From: Actinomadura opuntiae
Lineage (GTDB): Bacteria; Actinomycetota; Actinomycetes; Streptosporangiales; Streptosporangiaceae
Assembly: GCF_030283205.1 (NCBI RefSeq)
Contig: NZ_JASNWF010000001.1
Location: 1 to 64,000 of the forward strand
Reading direction: 5' to 3'
DNA: 64,000 nucleotides
In this document: positions 33,116 to 42,450 of the stretch, piece by piece
Layout of the letters: each line of letters opens with the position of its first letter
Numbering within the stretch: position 1 is the stretch's first letter
Translations under genes and position numbers: made by a program
The notes under the pieces: model-generated
Told to the model about the DNA's origin: nothing
What the model saw: the letters and a program-made list of their open reading frames with translations, nothing else
Database searches by the model: none

Positions 33116-33993
33116 CCGAGTTCCTGCAGCAGATCCTCAGCGGGTCGGCCACCGGCTGCATCTACGCCGGCCTGGCGCTCGCGCTCGTCGTCATCTACGA
33201 GGGCACCGGCGTGATGAACTTCGCTCAGGGCGAGCTGGCCACGCTGAGCGCCTTCCTGTCCTGGCAGATGATCTCCGCCGGGCTGGACTTCTGGGTCGCC
33301 TTCGCACTGTCGGTCGCGGCGTCGTTCGTGATCGGCGTCGCGGTCGAGCAGGTGTTCATCCGGCCGGTGCAGCACTCGATGGAACTGACCATGCTGATCG
33401 TGTCGCTCGCGCTGATGCTCGCCGTCAACTCCCTCGACGGCCTGATCTGGGGCCACATCGGCAAGAGCGTGACCAGCCCGTTCGGCGACGGCGCCGTCCA
33501 TCTCGCGGGCACCACGCTGACCTGGCAGCAGGTCGGCACCGCGGGCGTGATCCTGTCGACCGTCGGGGTCGTCGCCGCGTTCTTCCGGTTCACCGGCCTC
33601 GGGCTGAAGATGCGCGCCGCGGCGATGAACCCCGCCTCCGCCCACATGCTGGCGATCAACACCGGCTGGATGCTCGCGCTCGCCTGGGGCTTCGCCGCCG
33701 CCACCGGCGCGGTGGTCGGCATCGTCATCACCCCGGTCACCGGCGTGCATCCCGACGTGATGGGCGGCACCCTCCTGCTCGCCTTCGCCGCGTTCACGCT
33801 CGGCGGGACGGGCAGCAGGAGCGGCGCGCTCGTCGGCGGCCTGCTCGTCGGCGTGCTCACCGACCTCGCGATCGCCTACGTGCCGCATCTGACAGGCGAT
33901 CTGGCCAATCTGGTGCCCTTCGCGGTGATCATCGCGGTCCTGCTGCTGCGGCCGCAGGGACTGTTCGGCCGGCTGTCGGCGGTGCGGTCGTGA
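33112..33993 (+). CDS. Branched-chain-type ABC transporter permease (LivH-like)
   Basis: This 293-residue membrane protein has about eight helices. GCIYAGLALALVVIYEGTGVMNFAQGELA at the N-terminus is the LivH signature, and the coupling segment GLGLKMRAAAMNPASAHMLAIN near 165-185 faces the ATPases. The C-terminus ends RPQGLFGR. It overlaps both neighbours by 4 bases. Confidence 0.91.
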   Translation: MTEFLQQILSGSATGCIYAGLALALVVIYEGTGVMNFAQGELATLSAFLSWQMISAGLDFWVAFALSVAASFVIGVAVEQVFIRPVQHSMELTMLIVSLALMLAVNSLDGLIWGHIGKSVTSPFGDGAVHLAGTTLTWQQVGTAGVILSTVGVVAAFFRFTGLGLKMRAAAMNPASAHMLAINTGWMLALAWGFAAATGAVVGIVITPVTGVHPDVMGGTLLLAFAAFTLGGTGSRSGALVGGLLVGVLTDLAIAYVPHLTGDLANLVPFAVIIAVLLLRPQGLFGRLSAVRS

Positions 33994-35015
33994 GCACCGG
34001 CACGCGCACCGCCGTGCGCCGCCTCCTCGGTACGCGCGTCCTCGTCCCCGCCGCGTTCGCCGCGGCCGTAGTGCTGCCGTTCGTCGTGCAGGACTACACG
34101 CTGTTCCAGTTCGGCCGCGTCATGTGCATCGCCATCGCCGTCATGTCACTGGACCTGCTGTCCGGGCACGCGGGCCAGGTCTCCGCGGGCCACGGCGCGC
34201 TGTTCGGGCTCGGCGCCTATACCACCGTGATCTTCATCCACCACCTGTCGGTGCCCTATCCCCTCGCCGTGGTGGCGGGCGTCATCGTGTGCTTCGCCGT
34301 CGGGCTGCTGCTCGGGTTGCCGGCCCTGCGCATCCGCGGCATGACGCTGGGGCTGGTCACGATTGCGGCGGCGATCCTGTTCCCCGCCGTGCTGAAGGCC
34401 GTGCCGGACCTCACCGGTGGCGTGTTCGGGCTGGGGCTGCAGCCGCCCGGCGCGCCGCTCGGCATCCCGCTGACCAGCGCGCAGTGGCTGTTCCTGGTGA
34501 ACCTGGCGTGCCTGGCGGTCGCCCTGGTGATCGTCCAGAACCTGGTCCACTCCCGATTCGGGCATGGCCTGGAGGCCATCCGGACCAACGAGAACATGGC
34601 GGTGTCGCTCGGCGTCGACGTGCGCCGCTCCAAGGTCCTCGTCTTCGCCCTCAGCTCGGGCCTCGCGGGCTTCGCCGGCGGCCTCTACCAGCTCGGCATC
34701 GGCACGGCCACACCCGACACCTTCACCTTCACGCTGTCGCTCACGCTGCTGTTCGCGGCGATCGTGGGCGGCCTGCGCTCGCGGGCGGGCGCGCTCATCG
34801 GCGCCGCGTTCGTGGTGTTCGTCCCCGACTACACCGCCGCACTCGGCGACCGCGGCCCGCAGCTGATCAACGCGGTCGCGCTGCTGCTGGTCGTCTACCT
34901 CCTTCCCGGAGGGATCGCCCGGATCCTGCACCGGCCGGCCGAGGTGTCGGCCCGGCTCCGGCACGTCCGATCGGCGCGGCGCCCCGTCCCCACCCCCGGG
35001 TCACCGCCAGGGTGA
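33990..35015 (+). CDS. Branched-chain-type ABC transporter permease (LivM-like)
   Basis: The 341-residue permease shows the LivM pattern: MSLDLLSGHAGQVSAGHGALFGLGAYTT, then ALRIRGMTLGLVTIAAA, and coupling helix GLEAIRTNENMAVSLGVDVRRSK. The GTG start overlaps livH. A 40-residue basic C-terminal tail follows the last helix. With LivH it forms the membrane channel of the importer. Confidence 0.91.
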   Translation: MSTGTRTAVRRLLGTRVLVPAAFAAAVVLPFVVQDYTLFQFGRVMCIAIAVMSLDLLSGHAGQVSAGHGALFGLGAYTTVIFIHHLSVPYPLAVVAGVIVCFAVGLLLGLPALRIRGMTLGLVTIAAAILFPAVLKAVPDLTGGVFGLGLQPPGAPLGIPLTSAQWLFLVNLACLAVALVIVQNLVHSRFGHGLEAIRTNENMAVSLGVDVRRSKVLVFALSSGLAGFAGGLYQLGIGTATPDTFTFTLSLTLLFAAIVGGLRSRAGALIGAAFVVFVPDYTAALGDRGPQLINAVALLLVVYLLPGGIARILHRPAEVSARLRHVRSARRPVPTPGSPPG

Positions 35016-35037
35016 CCGACGACCAAGGAGACAGACG

Positions 35038-36240
35038 ATGACCAGCACCAGCGTGCGGAAGGTGATCGCGACCACAGCGGCACTGGGCCTCGCGCTCGCC
35101 GCGACGGGCTGCCGCGGGGGCGGCGGCTCGAAGGACCCCGGGATCTCCGCAAAGAAGATCACGATTGGCGGCAGCTTCCCCTTCAGCGGACCGCTCGCCG
35201 GCTACGGCTCGCTGTCCAAGGGCATGCAGGCCTACTTCGGCGTGATCAACGCCAGGGGCGGCGTGAACGGACGCAAGATCCACTACATCGCCCTCGACGA
35301 CGCCTACGACCCGTCCCGGCTCGCCGGCAACGCCCGCAAGCTCGTCGAGCAGGACAAGGTCTTCGCGCTGGCGAGCTTCGGCGGCACCAACCTCGCCATC
35401 CGCGACTACATGAAGACCCAGAAGGTCCCCCAGTTCGTCTTCGCCGGCAACAGTCCCCTGTCGGACGTCAAGCACTACCCCACCACGCGGGCCTGGTGGC
35501 CGGACATCAAACTCGAGGGCTCGATCGCGGCGAGATACGCGCTCTCCAAGGACCCGAACGCCAGGCTCGGCACCCTGGTGGTCAACAACGACCTGTCCGC
35601 GAGCCTGGTCGCCGGCGTCCGCGACGGCCTCGGCGTCAAGCGCGGGCAGCTGACGAGCGAGCAGACCTTCGAACCGTCCTCCACCGACCTGACCGGGCAG
35701 GTCAACAAGCTGCGGGCGGCCGGCGTCACCACGCTGATCTCGGCGATCGGCGGCACGCAGGGAGCCGCCGCGCTGAAGTACATGCGGCAGACGGGCTGGA
35801 GGCCATTGGTGATCAACTACTCGGTCACCTCCTCGCGGGTCGCGCTCACCGACGCCGCCGGCAGCGCGGCGGCCGGCGTCCACACGGTGCAGTGGGCCAA
35901 GGACCCGGCCGAGCCGCGCTGGGCCGGTCAGCCCTGGATGACCGCCTACCGCGAAGCCCTGGGCAGGTACGCCAAGGGCACCCGGCCCGGCGACCCGGGC
36001 GCCCTGAACGGCTACGCCTTCGCGCAGGCGCTGGTGAAGGTGCTCGAACGCATGAAGGACCCGACCCGCGAAGGGCTCCTCAAGGCCTGGGACTCCATCG
36101 ACGGCGTCCAGCTCGACCCCCTGATGCCTGGCGTCGTGCTCAAGGCGGGACCGGACGGCCGCCTCGTGCATGCCTACCAGCCGGCCCACTTCGACGGCCG
36201 GTCGTGGATCCCCGACGGCCCCGTCGTCTCCGCCCGCTGA
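35038..36240 (+). CDS. Importer substrate-binding lipoprotein (LivK-like)
   Basis: The 400-residue protein has a lipoprotein signal (lipobox LAATGC, C25) and the periplasmic-binding fold of the Leu/Ile/Val type: KITIGGSFPFSGPLAGYGSLSKGMQAYF, GGVNGRKI and DDAYDPSRLAGNARKLVEQDKVFAL. It would deliver substrate to the LivHM/GF transporter. The substrate need not be an amino acid. In this operon an aromatic or oxo-acid compound is more likely. It starts 22 bases after livM. Confidence 0.9.
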   Translation: MTSTSVRKVIATTAALGLALAATGCRGGGGSKDPGISAKKITIGGSFPFSGPLAGYGSLSKGMQAYFGVINARGGVNGRKIHYIALDDAYDPSRLAGNARKLVEQDKVFALASFGGTNLAIRDYMKTQKVPQFVFAGNSPLSDVKHYPTTRAWWPDIKLEGSIAARYALSKDPNARLGTLVVNNDLSASLVAGVRDGLGVKRGQLTSEQTFEPSSTDLTGQVNKLRAAGVTTLISAIGGTQGAAALKYMRQTGWRPLVINYSVTSSRVALTDAAGSAAAGVHTVQWAKDPAEPRWAGQPWMTAYREALGRYAKGTRPGDPGALNGYAFAQALVKVLERMKDPTREGLLKAWDSIDGVQLDPLMPGVVLKAGPDGRLVHAYQPAHFDGRSWIPDGPVVSAR

Positions 36241-36271
36241 CGATCACTACTCCTGACGAAAGGCATCGCTG

Positions 36272-37186
36272 TTGCGCTGGGTCACCTACCGGTCGGCCGA
36301 CGGAGCCGATCACCCCGGACTGCTCGACGGGGACCGCGTCCTCGGCCTCCGCGACCCCGGCTCCGTGTTCGACCTGCTGACCGGTGAGGGCCTGGCCGCC
36401 GCGGCCGAACGGGCACGCCGCGATCCCCGCGAGGTGGTGCCCGCGGACTCGGTGCGGCTCCGGGCGCCCGTCCCGGCCCCTCCGTCCGTCCGCGACTTCA
36501 TGTCCTTCGAGGCCCATGTCGTCAATTCCGCGAACTCCGAGGGCCCGGATCCGCTGTGGTACGAGCAGCCGACCTTCTACTTCACCAACCCCGCGGCCAT
36601 CACGGGCCCCGACGAGGAGATCGAGATCTCCCCCGGCTCAACGGCCTTCGACTACGAGCTGGAGATCTGCGCCGTGGTCGGCCGGGCCGGATCGAACCTG
36701 TCACCCGAGCAGGCCGAGGAGCACATCGCCGGTTACATGCTCTTCTGCGACTGGAGCGCCCGCGACCTCCAGGGCGAGGAGATGAAGCTGGGGCTGGGCC
36801 CGGCGAAGGGAAAGGACGGGGTGACCAGCACCGGACCGGCGCTGGTCACGCCGGACGAACTGGCCGAGTTCCGCAGCGGACGGGGCTACGACCTCGCGAT
36901 GACGGCGTCGGTCAACGGCGAGCGCCACGGCGGCGGAAGCTGGGCCGACATCCACTGGTCGTTCCCGCAGATGCTGGCGTACGCCTCCCGCGGCACCACC
37001 CTGCGCCCGGGAGACCTCATCGCCAGCGGCACCGTCGGCACCGGCTGCATCCTCGAACTGTCCCGGCTGCACGGCGCGGACCGGTACCCCTGGCTCGAAC
37101 CGGGCGATGTGGTGACACTGCAGATCGAGCAACTCGGCGCGATCACCGGCAGGATCACTTCCGGACCCGCCCCGATCCCCCTCTAG
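36272..37186 (+). CDS. Fumarylacetoacetate hydrolase-family protein
   Basis: The 304-residue enzyme has the FAH C-terminal fold: AFDYELEICAVVGRAG supplies the Glu-x-Glu metal ligands, GYMLFCDWSARDLQGEE the Asp, and GPAKGKDGVTSTGPALVTPDEL and ASGTVGTGCILEL complete the site. Family members hydrolyse or decarboxylate 2,4-diketo acids such as fumarylacetoacetate and acylpyruvates. The start is a TTG at 36272 after GAAAGGC, with no better ATG. It lies between the importer and acetoacetyl-CoA synthetase genes, so a product that includes acetoacetate is plausible. Confidence 0.86.
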   Translation: MRWVTYRSADGADHPGLLDGDRVLGLRDPGSVFDLLTGEGLAAAAERARRDPREVVPADSVRLRAPVPAPPSVRDFMSFEAHVVNSANSEGPDPLWYEQPTFYFTNPAAITGPDEEIEISPGSTAFDYELEICAVVGRAGSNLSPEQAEEHIAGYMLFCDWSARDLQGEEMKLGLGPAKGKDGVTSTGPALVTPDELAEFRSGRGYDLAMTASVNGERHGGGSWADIHWSFPQMLAYASRGTTLRPGDLIASGTVGTGCILELSRLHGADRYPWLEPGDVVTLQIEQLGAITGRITSGPAPIPL

Positions 37187-37205
37187 ACGCCCCGGAGGAC
37201 AGGCG

Positions 37206-39185
37206 ATGAGCAGCAGAACACTGTGGACTCCCTCGCCCGAGCAGATCGAGGCGACCCGGCTGACCGCGTTCGCCCGGCGGGTCGCCGAACGGCACGGCGC
37301 GGACGTGTCCGACTACGAGTCGCTGTGGCGCTGGTCGGTCGAGCACTTGGAGGAGTTCTGGGCCGAGGTCTGGGACTTCTTCGAGATCGCCCCCGACACC
37401 GCCTACTCCGCCGTCCTGGCCGAGCGGAGCATGCCCGGCGCGGTCTGGTTCCCCGGAGCGCGGCTCAACTACGTCGACCACATCCTTCGGCAGGCCACCG
37501 GACGCGAGCACGAATCCGCACTGATTTCGGTGCGCGAAGACGGCACCGAAAGCCGGCTGACGTGGGGAGAACTCGTCGCGCAGGTCGGCGCGGTGGCGTC
37601 CGCGATGCAGCGGATGGGGGTGGGCCAGGGCGACCGGGTCGTCGGCTACCTCCCGAACGTGCCCGCCGCCGTCGTGGCGTTCCTCGCCGCCGCCTCCATC
37701 GGCGCCGTCTGGTCGGCGTGCGGACCGGAGATCGGCCGGGACGGTGCCGTCGCCCGCTTCGCCCAACTCGAACCCGTCCTGCTGATCGCAGCCGACGGCT
37801 ACCGGTTCGGCGGGCGGCTGCACGACCGGCGTCCGGTCGTCGCCGGCATGGCGGCGAGCCTGCCCACCTTGCGGCATGTCGTCACCGTGCCCGTGGCCGG
37901 ACTGCCGTCCACCGGCACGCAATGGGCCGACCTCCTCACCGAACCCTGCACGCCGCGGCCCGTCCCGGTCCCGTTCGACCATCCCCTCTGGATCGTCTAC
38001 TCCTCCGGCACCACCGGCCTGCCCAAAGGCCTGGTGCACGGACACGGCGGCATCCTGATCAGCGCACGGGCACAGTCGGGCCTGCAGTCCGACGTGCATC
38101 CCGGCGACCGCTCGATGTCCTACACCTCCACCTCATGGATCATGTGGAATGCGACCGTCAACGGCCTGCTGTCCGGCGTGACCGCCGTCCTGTACGACGG
38201 CAACCCGATGCACCCGTCGATCGGCCGGCTCTGGCAGCTCGCCGCCGACCAGCGGCTCAACAGCCTGGGAGTGAGCCCCGGATACCTCCTGGCGTGCGAG
38301 AAGGCGGGTGTGCACCCGGCCACGGAACACGACCTGTCCGCGCTGCGCAGCGTCGGAGTGACCGGATCCCCGGTCCCCGCACGCTCCTACCGCTGGGTCG
38401 CCGAGGAGTTCGGCCCGGCGGTGCAACTGCGGGCGTTCAGCGGCGGCACCGACTTCGCCGCCACCCTTGTCGGCGGCGCGCCCTGGCTCCCGGTGTACGA
38501 GGGCGAGATGTCCTGCCGCTCGCTGGGCTGCCATGTCGAAGCCTGGAACGAAGCCGGACATGCCGTCATCGGCGAGATCGGCGAACTCGTCATCCGCTCC
38601 CCCATGCCGTCCATGCCCCTGCGCATCTGGGGCGACACCGACGGCCGCCGCTACCGCGAGGCCTATTTCGCCCACTATCCCGGAGTGTGGCGGCACGGCG
38701 ACTGGCTGACGATCACCAGCCGCGGCACCGCGATCATCCACGGCCGCTCCGACTCCACGCTCAACCGCAACGGCGTCCGCATGGGCAGCGCGGACATCTA
38801 CCAGGCGGTCGAAGCACTCCCCGAAGTGACTGAAGCCCTGGTGATCGGCGTCGAACAACCCGACGGCGGCTACTGGATGCCGCTGTTCGTGCACCTGGCC
38901 GACGGCGCGACGCTCGACGACCACCTCACCGCCCGGATCCGCTCGGCCGTCCGGGAACACGCCTCCCCTCGCCACGTCCCCGACGAGGTCCTGGCCGCTC
39001 CCGCCATCCCGCACACCTTCACCGGCAAGAAACTCGAAGTACCCATAAAGCGCATCGCCCAAGGAGTTCCGCCCGAACGAGCATGCAACATCGACTCGGT
39101 CGACGACCCCGAAGCCTTGAGCTGGTTCGCCGCCCTCACCGCACGCCGCCGCACAGAAGCCGCGAGCCGGCCCGCACTTGAGTAG
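37206..39185 (+). CDS. Acetoacetyl-CoA synthetase
   Basis: The 659-residue adenylate-forming enzyme has the family length. The N-terminal extension includes LWRWSVEHLEEFWAEVWDFF, the AMP-binding loop is YSSGTTGLPKGLVH, and STSWIMWNATVNGLL is typical of acetoacetate-CoA ligases. GVTGSPVPARSYRWV, FSGGTDFAAT and the HGRSDSTLNRNGVRMG hinge complete it. The C-terminal Lys lies in PHTFTGKKLEVPIKRI. It converts acetoacetate, ATP and CoA to acetoacetyl-CoA. It is the last operon gene, 19 bases after the FAH-like gene, and would feed its product into central metabolism. Confidence 0.93.
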   Translation: MSSRTLWTPSPEQIEATRLTAFARRVAERHGADVSDYESLWRWSVEHLEEFWAEVWDFFEIAPDTAYSAVLAERSMPGAVWFPGARLNYVDHILRQATGREHESALISVREDGTESRLTWGELVAQVGAVASAMQRMGVGQGDRVVGYLPNVPAAVVAFLAAASIGAVWSACGPEIGRDGAVARFAQLEPVLLIAADGYRFGGRLHDRRPVVAGMAASLPTLRHVVTVPVAGLPSTGTQWADLLTEPCTPRPVPVPFDHPLWIVYSSGTTGLPKGLVHGHGGILISARAQSGLQSDVHPGDRSMSYTSTSWIMWNATVNGLLSGVTAVLYDGNPMHPSIGRLWQLAADQRLNSLGVSPGYLLACEKAGVHPATEHDLSALRSVGVTGSPVPARSYRWVAEEFGPAVQLRAFSGGTDFAATLVGGAPWLPVYEGEMSCRSLGCHVEAWNEAGHAVIGEIGELVIRSPMPSMPLRIWGDTDGRRYREAYFAHYPGVWRHGDWLTITSRGTAIIHGRSDSTLNRNGVRMGSADIYQAVEALPEVTEALVIGVEQPDGGYWMPLFVHLADGATLDDHLTARIRSAVREHASPRHVPDEVLAAPAIPHTFTGKKLEVPIKRIAQGVPPERACNIDSVDDPEALSWFAALTARRRTEAASRPALE

Positions 39186-39243
39186 GCCACCGGAGTGAAC
39201 GCCGTCACTCGCGCATGCCGGGCGGGTATGGGAGGCATCACGG

Positions 39244-39486
39244 ATGGGCACGACAATGGCGGTTTTCGTGGACAGCGACGCGGTGGTGCCTCGCTCACGG
39301 AAATGTACGGCATCGTCCACCCGAACCATGGCAACTACTTCGCCCAGTTCCACGAAGGTGGAGGGCCAACTCGACCAGTGCCCGGTGCCGGGCGGCACCG
39401 GGCCCCCGACGGTCAAGGCCGAGGGCCTACCGGTAGGCCTGTCGACCGATTCCGGCACCTTCACCTGGACGATCACCTGGTACTGA
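39244..39486 (+). CDS. Small hypothetical protein, possibly a fragment
   Basis: The 80-residue reading frame has a good GGGAGG site 9 bases before its ATG. It contains two cysteines and ends with GLSTDSGTFTWTITWY, which looks like a folded beta-strand end rather than random sequence. No family is recognised. It may be the tail of a lost larger gene. Confidence 0.35.
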   Translation: MGTTMAVFVDSDAVVPRSRKCTASSTRTMATTSPSSTKVEGQLDQCPVPGGTGPPTVKAEGLPVGLSTDSGTFTWTITWY

Positions 39487-39900
39487 CGCCCAGAACGCGG
39501 CCGTGTTCATCCTGCTCACCAAGCCCTGCAGATCACCATGGCCAGCGACCCGCACAAGCAGGAGACCAGCTTCGCCTCCTCGCACGACCGCCTGCCATTG
39601 GCGGACGGCTGATATCCCAGGCGTTCGCCGCCCTGGCCAACATCCTCCGCGAACTCATGGCCCAAGACACCCCCGAGTGCCTGCCCGCCACCGCGCCCGC
39701 CCCACCGTCGTCGACGCCAAACTCCTCAAGGCGTGAATCACCACCGCAGTAGCGCCGACGGTATTGCGCTGGCGGTCAGCAGGATGGAGCTGGAAAGCCC
39801 TGAGGCGATGTCGCGCATGCTCTCGACGGCTGGCTAAGACTGAAAGCTCCGGGGCACCACTGCCGAGGAGTGCACGCAGTTCCGGGCCGACCTCAGCGGT
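39487..39900. other. Non-coding or decayed stretch
   Basis: About 415 bases with several short open frames, none with convincing motifs or ribosome-binding sites. Base composition is lower and more irregular than in neighbouring genes, suggesting decayed or transferred DNA. Confidence 0.5.
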
Positions 39901-40257
39901 TCAGAGCTGTACACCCTCGCGCACCTCGACAACGGTGATCGCGTTGCCGTCGGGGTCGGTGACCTGGGCGAACAAGACGTTGTCGGACGTGGTGGTATCG
40001 AGGTCGATCTTTGGTCCACCTCGTTCGGCCAGATGGGCCAGAGCCTGCCGGGCATCGGGGACCCAGAGGGTGATCAGCGACCCACCGGCGCGCCGCGAGT
40101 CGGCAATGAGCTGCACGACACCGCCAGGGGTGTGCCACTCCGCCAGGCCGGCCATGGGCTCAGCGTCGACGGGACGGCCGAAGAACATCTCGTACCAGCG
40201 CTGGGCACGTGGGAGGTCCGACACGGCCACTCCAGCCAGCACCTTGTTGATCTGCAT
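39901..40257 (-). CDS. VOC-family protein
   Basis: This 118-residue protein begins MQINKVLAGVAVSDLPRAQRWYEMFFGRPVD and ends VTDPDGNAITVVEVREG, the two VOC module ends with His/Glu ligand positions. A strong GAGGAGGAG site precedes the ATG at 40257. It is an isolated gene in a low-coding-density stretch. The substrate is unknown. Confidence 0.82.
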   Translation of the reverse strand: MQINKVLAGVAVSDLPRAQRWYEMFFGRPVDAEPMAGLAEWHTPGGVVQLIADSRRAGGSLITLWVPDARQALAHLAERGGPKIDLDTTTSDNVLFAQVTDPDGNAITVVEVREGVQL

Positions 40258-40739
40258 GGCGACTCCTCCTCGAGTTTTCCTCCCAGCAGGTTCGCGCATA
40301 CAGACCAGGCGGACCTCCGGAACTCATCGGACGGCTTCGCTCGGACCCCAAGACGGCAACGGGGAGACAGCACGGATAGGACCGTACTGACTCCATTGAG
40401 CCGCAGTTGCACAAACGCAAGACTCATTCAGCTCAGCACACTTAATGCTTGCCACGTCCGAGAAGCCCTCGTTCTCGCAGCCCGGATTCTGCCGTTGTAC
40501 GGAGCACCGATGTAGCCAAGGTAATTGGCGCACCATTCCCAGCATGTCGTGCGCTGATGGCTGGTGGCCGTTCGTCCCCTCCGTCGGACATCTGGAACTC
40601 GCTCATGTCGCCCGCAGGCGCGGCTTGCCCGTTGCGAACTTTCGCATGCGTCAGGGCGCATGGCCGGTAGGGCCCGAGGCCTTCGTGATCGCCGACATCG
40701 GGCGCGCCTTCTGAACCGCTGAAGAGCCAAGAAGGCGCT
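40258..40739. other. Intergenic stretch without a recognisable gene
   Basis: About 480 bases with lower GC than the surroundings. A plus-strand open frame near 40445-40714 has no family match and no clear ribosome-binding site. No repeats or RNA genes were recognised. Confidence 0.5.
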
Positions 40740-42140
40740 TTAACTCGTACTCGGGGGTTCAGCGGAAGCGTCTGGATCGTGATCCTTGCGGCTGTGCTGG
40801 TCGGCTGAGGCAGCGCGGAGGGCCTGCTCCGCTGAGACTTCGGCGCGCGCGGCGCGTTCGCGTTGCTCTGCTGCCTCGGCGCGGGCGGCAGCCAGGTCGG
40901 TCTGGAGTCGGTCGCAGAGGGCCTCGCGAGAGGCGAGCGCGCTTTGCGCGGTGGCCAGCTGCTGGGTGGCCTGTTCGGTGGTGGTCTGAAGGTCTTGCAG
41001 GCGACGTTCCAGTGCCTCGACGCGAGCGGCGGCTTCGCGTCCGTGCCGTACCGCGTCGTCGCGTGCCTGCTCGGCGGCCTCCGCCTTGGACTGCTGGGTG
41101 CGGGCCTCGCCGTGGGCGGCGGCGAGCGCCTCCCGCAAGGTCGCCAGTGCTGCCGTGCTTTCGGCCAGCTCGTTCTGGAGGGTCTGCACGTGGTTGGCCT
41201 GGGCGCGGGCGGTCGCCTCGAACCGGACGCGTTCTTGTTCGTGGGCGTTCCTGGCGTCGCGGAGCTCAGCGGCCTTGGCGTCGCGGGCGGCTTCAGCGGC
41301 AGCCCGGGCCTCCCGGGCGGCGTCGCGGGCGCTCTGGTGCGCGGCTATCGCCTCGGCGGTGTCGGCGCGGACCTGCTCTAGGGCTGCGCGGTCGCGGGCC
41401 GCGGCCTGCTCGGCCGCCCGTTGAGCGGCGCGGGCGGCCTCGGCGGCGGTGACCGCTTCCTCGCGCGCCTTGTCGGCGGCGAGGGCGCGGGCCTCGGCGT
41501 CGGCCTCGGCCTGTCCGGCCGCGGTCGCCTCGGCCTCAGCGCGCCGGACCCGGGACAGGGCTCCATCCTGGGCCTTGGTGAGGAAGTCCTTCAGTTCGGT
41601 CAGCTGGTCCTGCAGAGCGTTGATGGCCGCCGGCACCTGCTGGGCGAGCGCTTCGGCCTGGTGGAGCGGTTCGTCGACCGCGGCGGCGTCGGCGGCGCGC
41701 CGGTCCCGGCTGGCCTGGTCGGCGTGAGCCTTGCTGCAGTACTTGGGGGGACGGCCGCGGCCGCGCACCGGAAGCGGCTCGAAACATCCGGCCAGTGCGC
41801 ACTCCCCCGCCGCCCGCGGTACTCCTTCTTCCGCCTGTCCGACGCGTTCAGCATCAGCATCGACTGCCGGATCGGCGGTAGGCACTGCTGGCGGCTCGGC
41901 CACACCGCCTACCAGGTCACCTCGCTGCGCCGATGCTCCGCCAACTGCGGAGGAGCCTGCCGAAGCGGTCGCGCTCGTGCCCGTTGACGCCTGTGAGGGC
42001 ACGGACGGGATGACGCCCGGCTCGCTGGCCGGCTGGGCGGCCGCTGCGGCATTCGTGGACTCGCCGGTGTCGCTGCTCGTCTCGCTGCTCGTCTCGCTGG
42101 TCACCCGCGCCATCCTAGCCATCTTTTCGCTACGCGACAT
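40740..42140 (-). CDS. Zinc-motif coiled-coil protein (KfrA-like organisation)
   Basis: The 466-residue protein has a disordered acidic, Ser- and Thr-rich N-terminus (1-110). A Cys/His cluster follows, C114, C119, C135 and H139, around RGRGRPPKYCSKAH, resembling a small zinc-binding domain. An Ala/Glu/Arg heptad coiled coil of about 280 residues (155-440) comes next. Long coiled coils with an N-terminal DNA-binding part recall plasmid KfrA proteins, but homology is not established. It is divergent from an intact recombinase over a repeat-bearing spacer, so a role in mobile-element maintenance is inferred. Confidence 0.7.
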   Translation of the reverse strand: MSRSEKMARMARVTSETSSETSSDTGESTNAAAAAQPASEPGVIPSVPSQASTGTSATASAGSSAVGGASAQRGDLVGGVAEPPAVPTADPAVDADAERVGQAEEGVPRAAGECALAGCFEPLPVRGRGRPPKYCSKAHADQASRDRRAADAAAVDEPLHQAEALAQQVPAAINALQDQLTELKDFLTKAQDGALSRVRRAEAEATAAGQAEADAEARALAADKAREEAVTAAEAARAAQRAAEQAAARDRAALEQVRADTAEAIAAHQSARDAAREARAAAEAARDAKAAELRDARNAHEQERVRFEATARAQANHVQTLQNELAESTAALATLREALAAAHGEARTQQSKAEAAEQARDDAVRHGREAAARVEALERRLQDLQTTTEQATQQLATAQSALASREALCDRLQTDLAAARAEAAEQRERAARAEVSAEQALRAASADQHSRKDHDPDASAEPPSTS

Positions 42141-42144
42141 GGTT

Positions 42145-42189
42145 AACGATTAGCGCGACACGCGAAACGCTTAATGCGGAGAACGTTTA
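42145..42189. promoter_or_regulatory. Three AACGNTTA direct repeats
   Basis: AACGATTA (42145-42152), AACGCTTA (42166-42173) and AACGTTTA (42182-42189) lie just upstream of the coiled-coil gene, 21 and 16 bp apart. They could be an operator for the coiled-coil protein, recombinase accessory sites or iterons. Confidence 0.5.
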
Positions 42190-42201
42190 GGCTCCGGGAT
42201 A

Positions 42202-42450
42202 ATGACGGTTATCCTGGTGGGCATGATCAACGGTGGCGGACGGCGCGCGATCGGCCTGGAGCGCAGCGTCCGGCGGGCAGGTGGCGATGTGGGAGCCGCG
42301 GAGGCGGCGGTGGACGGCGGCCCTCTACGCGCTCCGGCACGGCCCACGGCGCAGGCTCCAACGGCTGTGACTCAAAGCGCCGAATCGCCTGGTGGAGGCA
42401 CCATTTCAGCCGGTGTCGTCACACCGCGCACGAAGGTCGTGCGCGCATGA
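42202..42450 (+). CDS. Possible small gene coupled to the recombinase
   Basis: An 82-residue open frame whose stop overlaps the recombinase ATG (ATGA), suggesting translational coupling. The sequence is Gly/Ala/Arg-rich and matches no known family. It may instead be the untranslated leader of the recombinase mRNA. Confidence 0.25.
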   Translation: MTVILVGMINGGGRRAIGLERSVRRAGGDVGAAEAAVDGGPLRAPARPTAQAPTAVTQSAESPGGGTISAGVVTPRTKVVRA

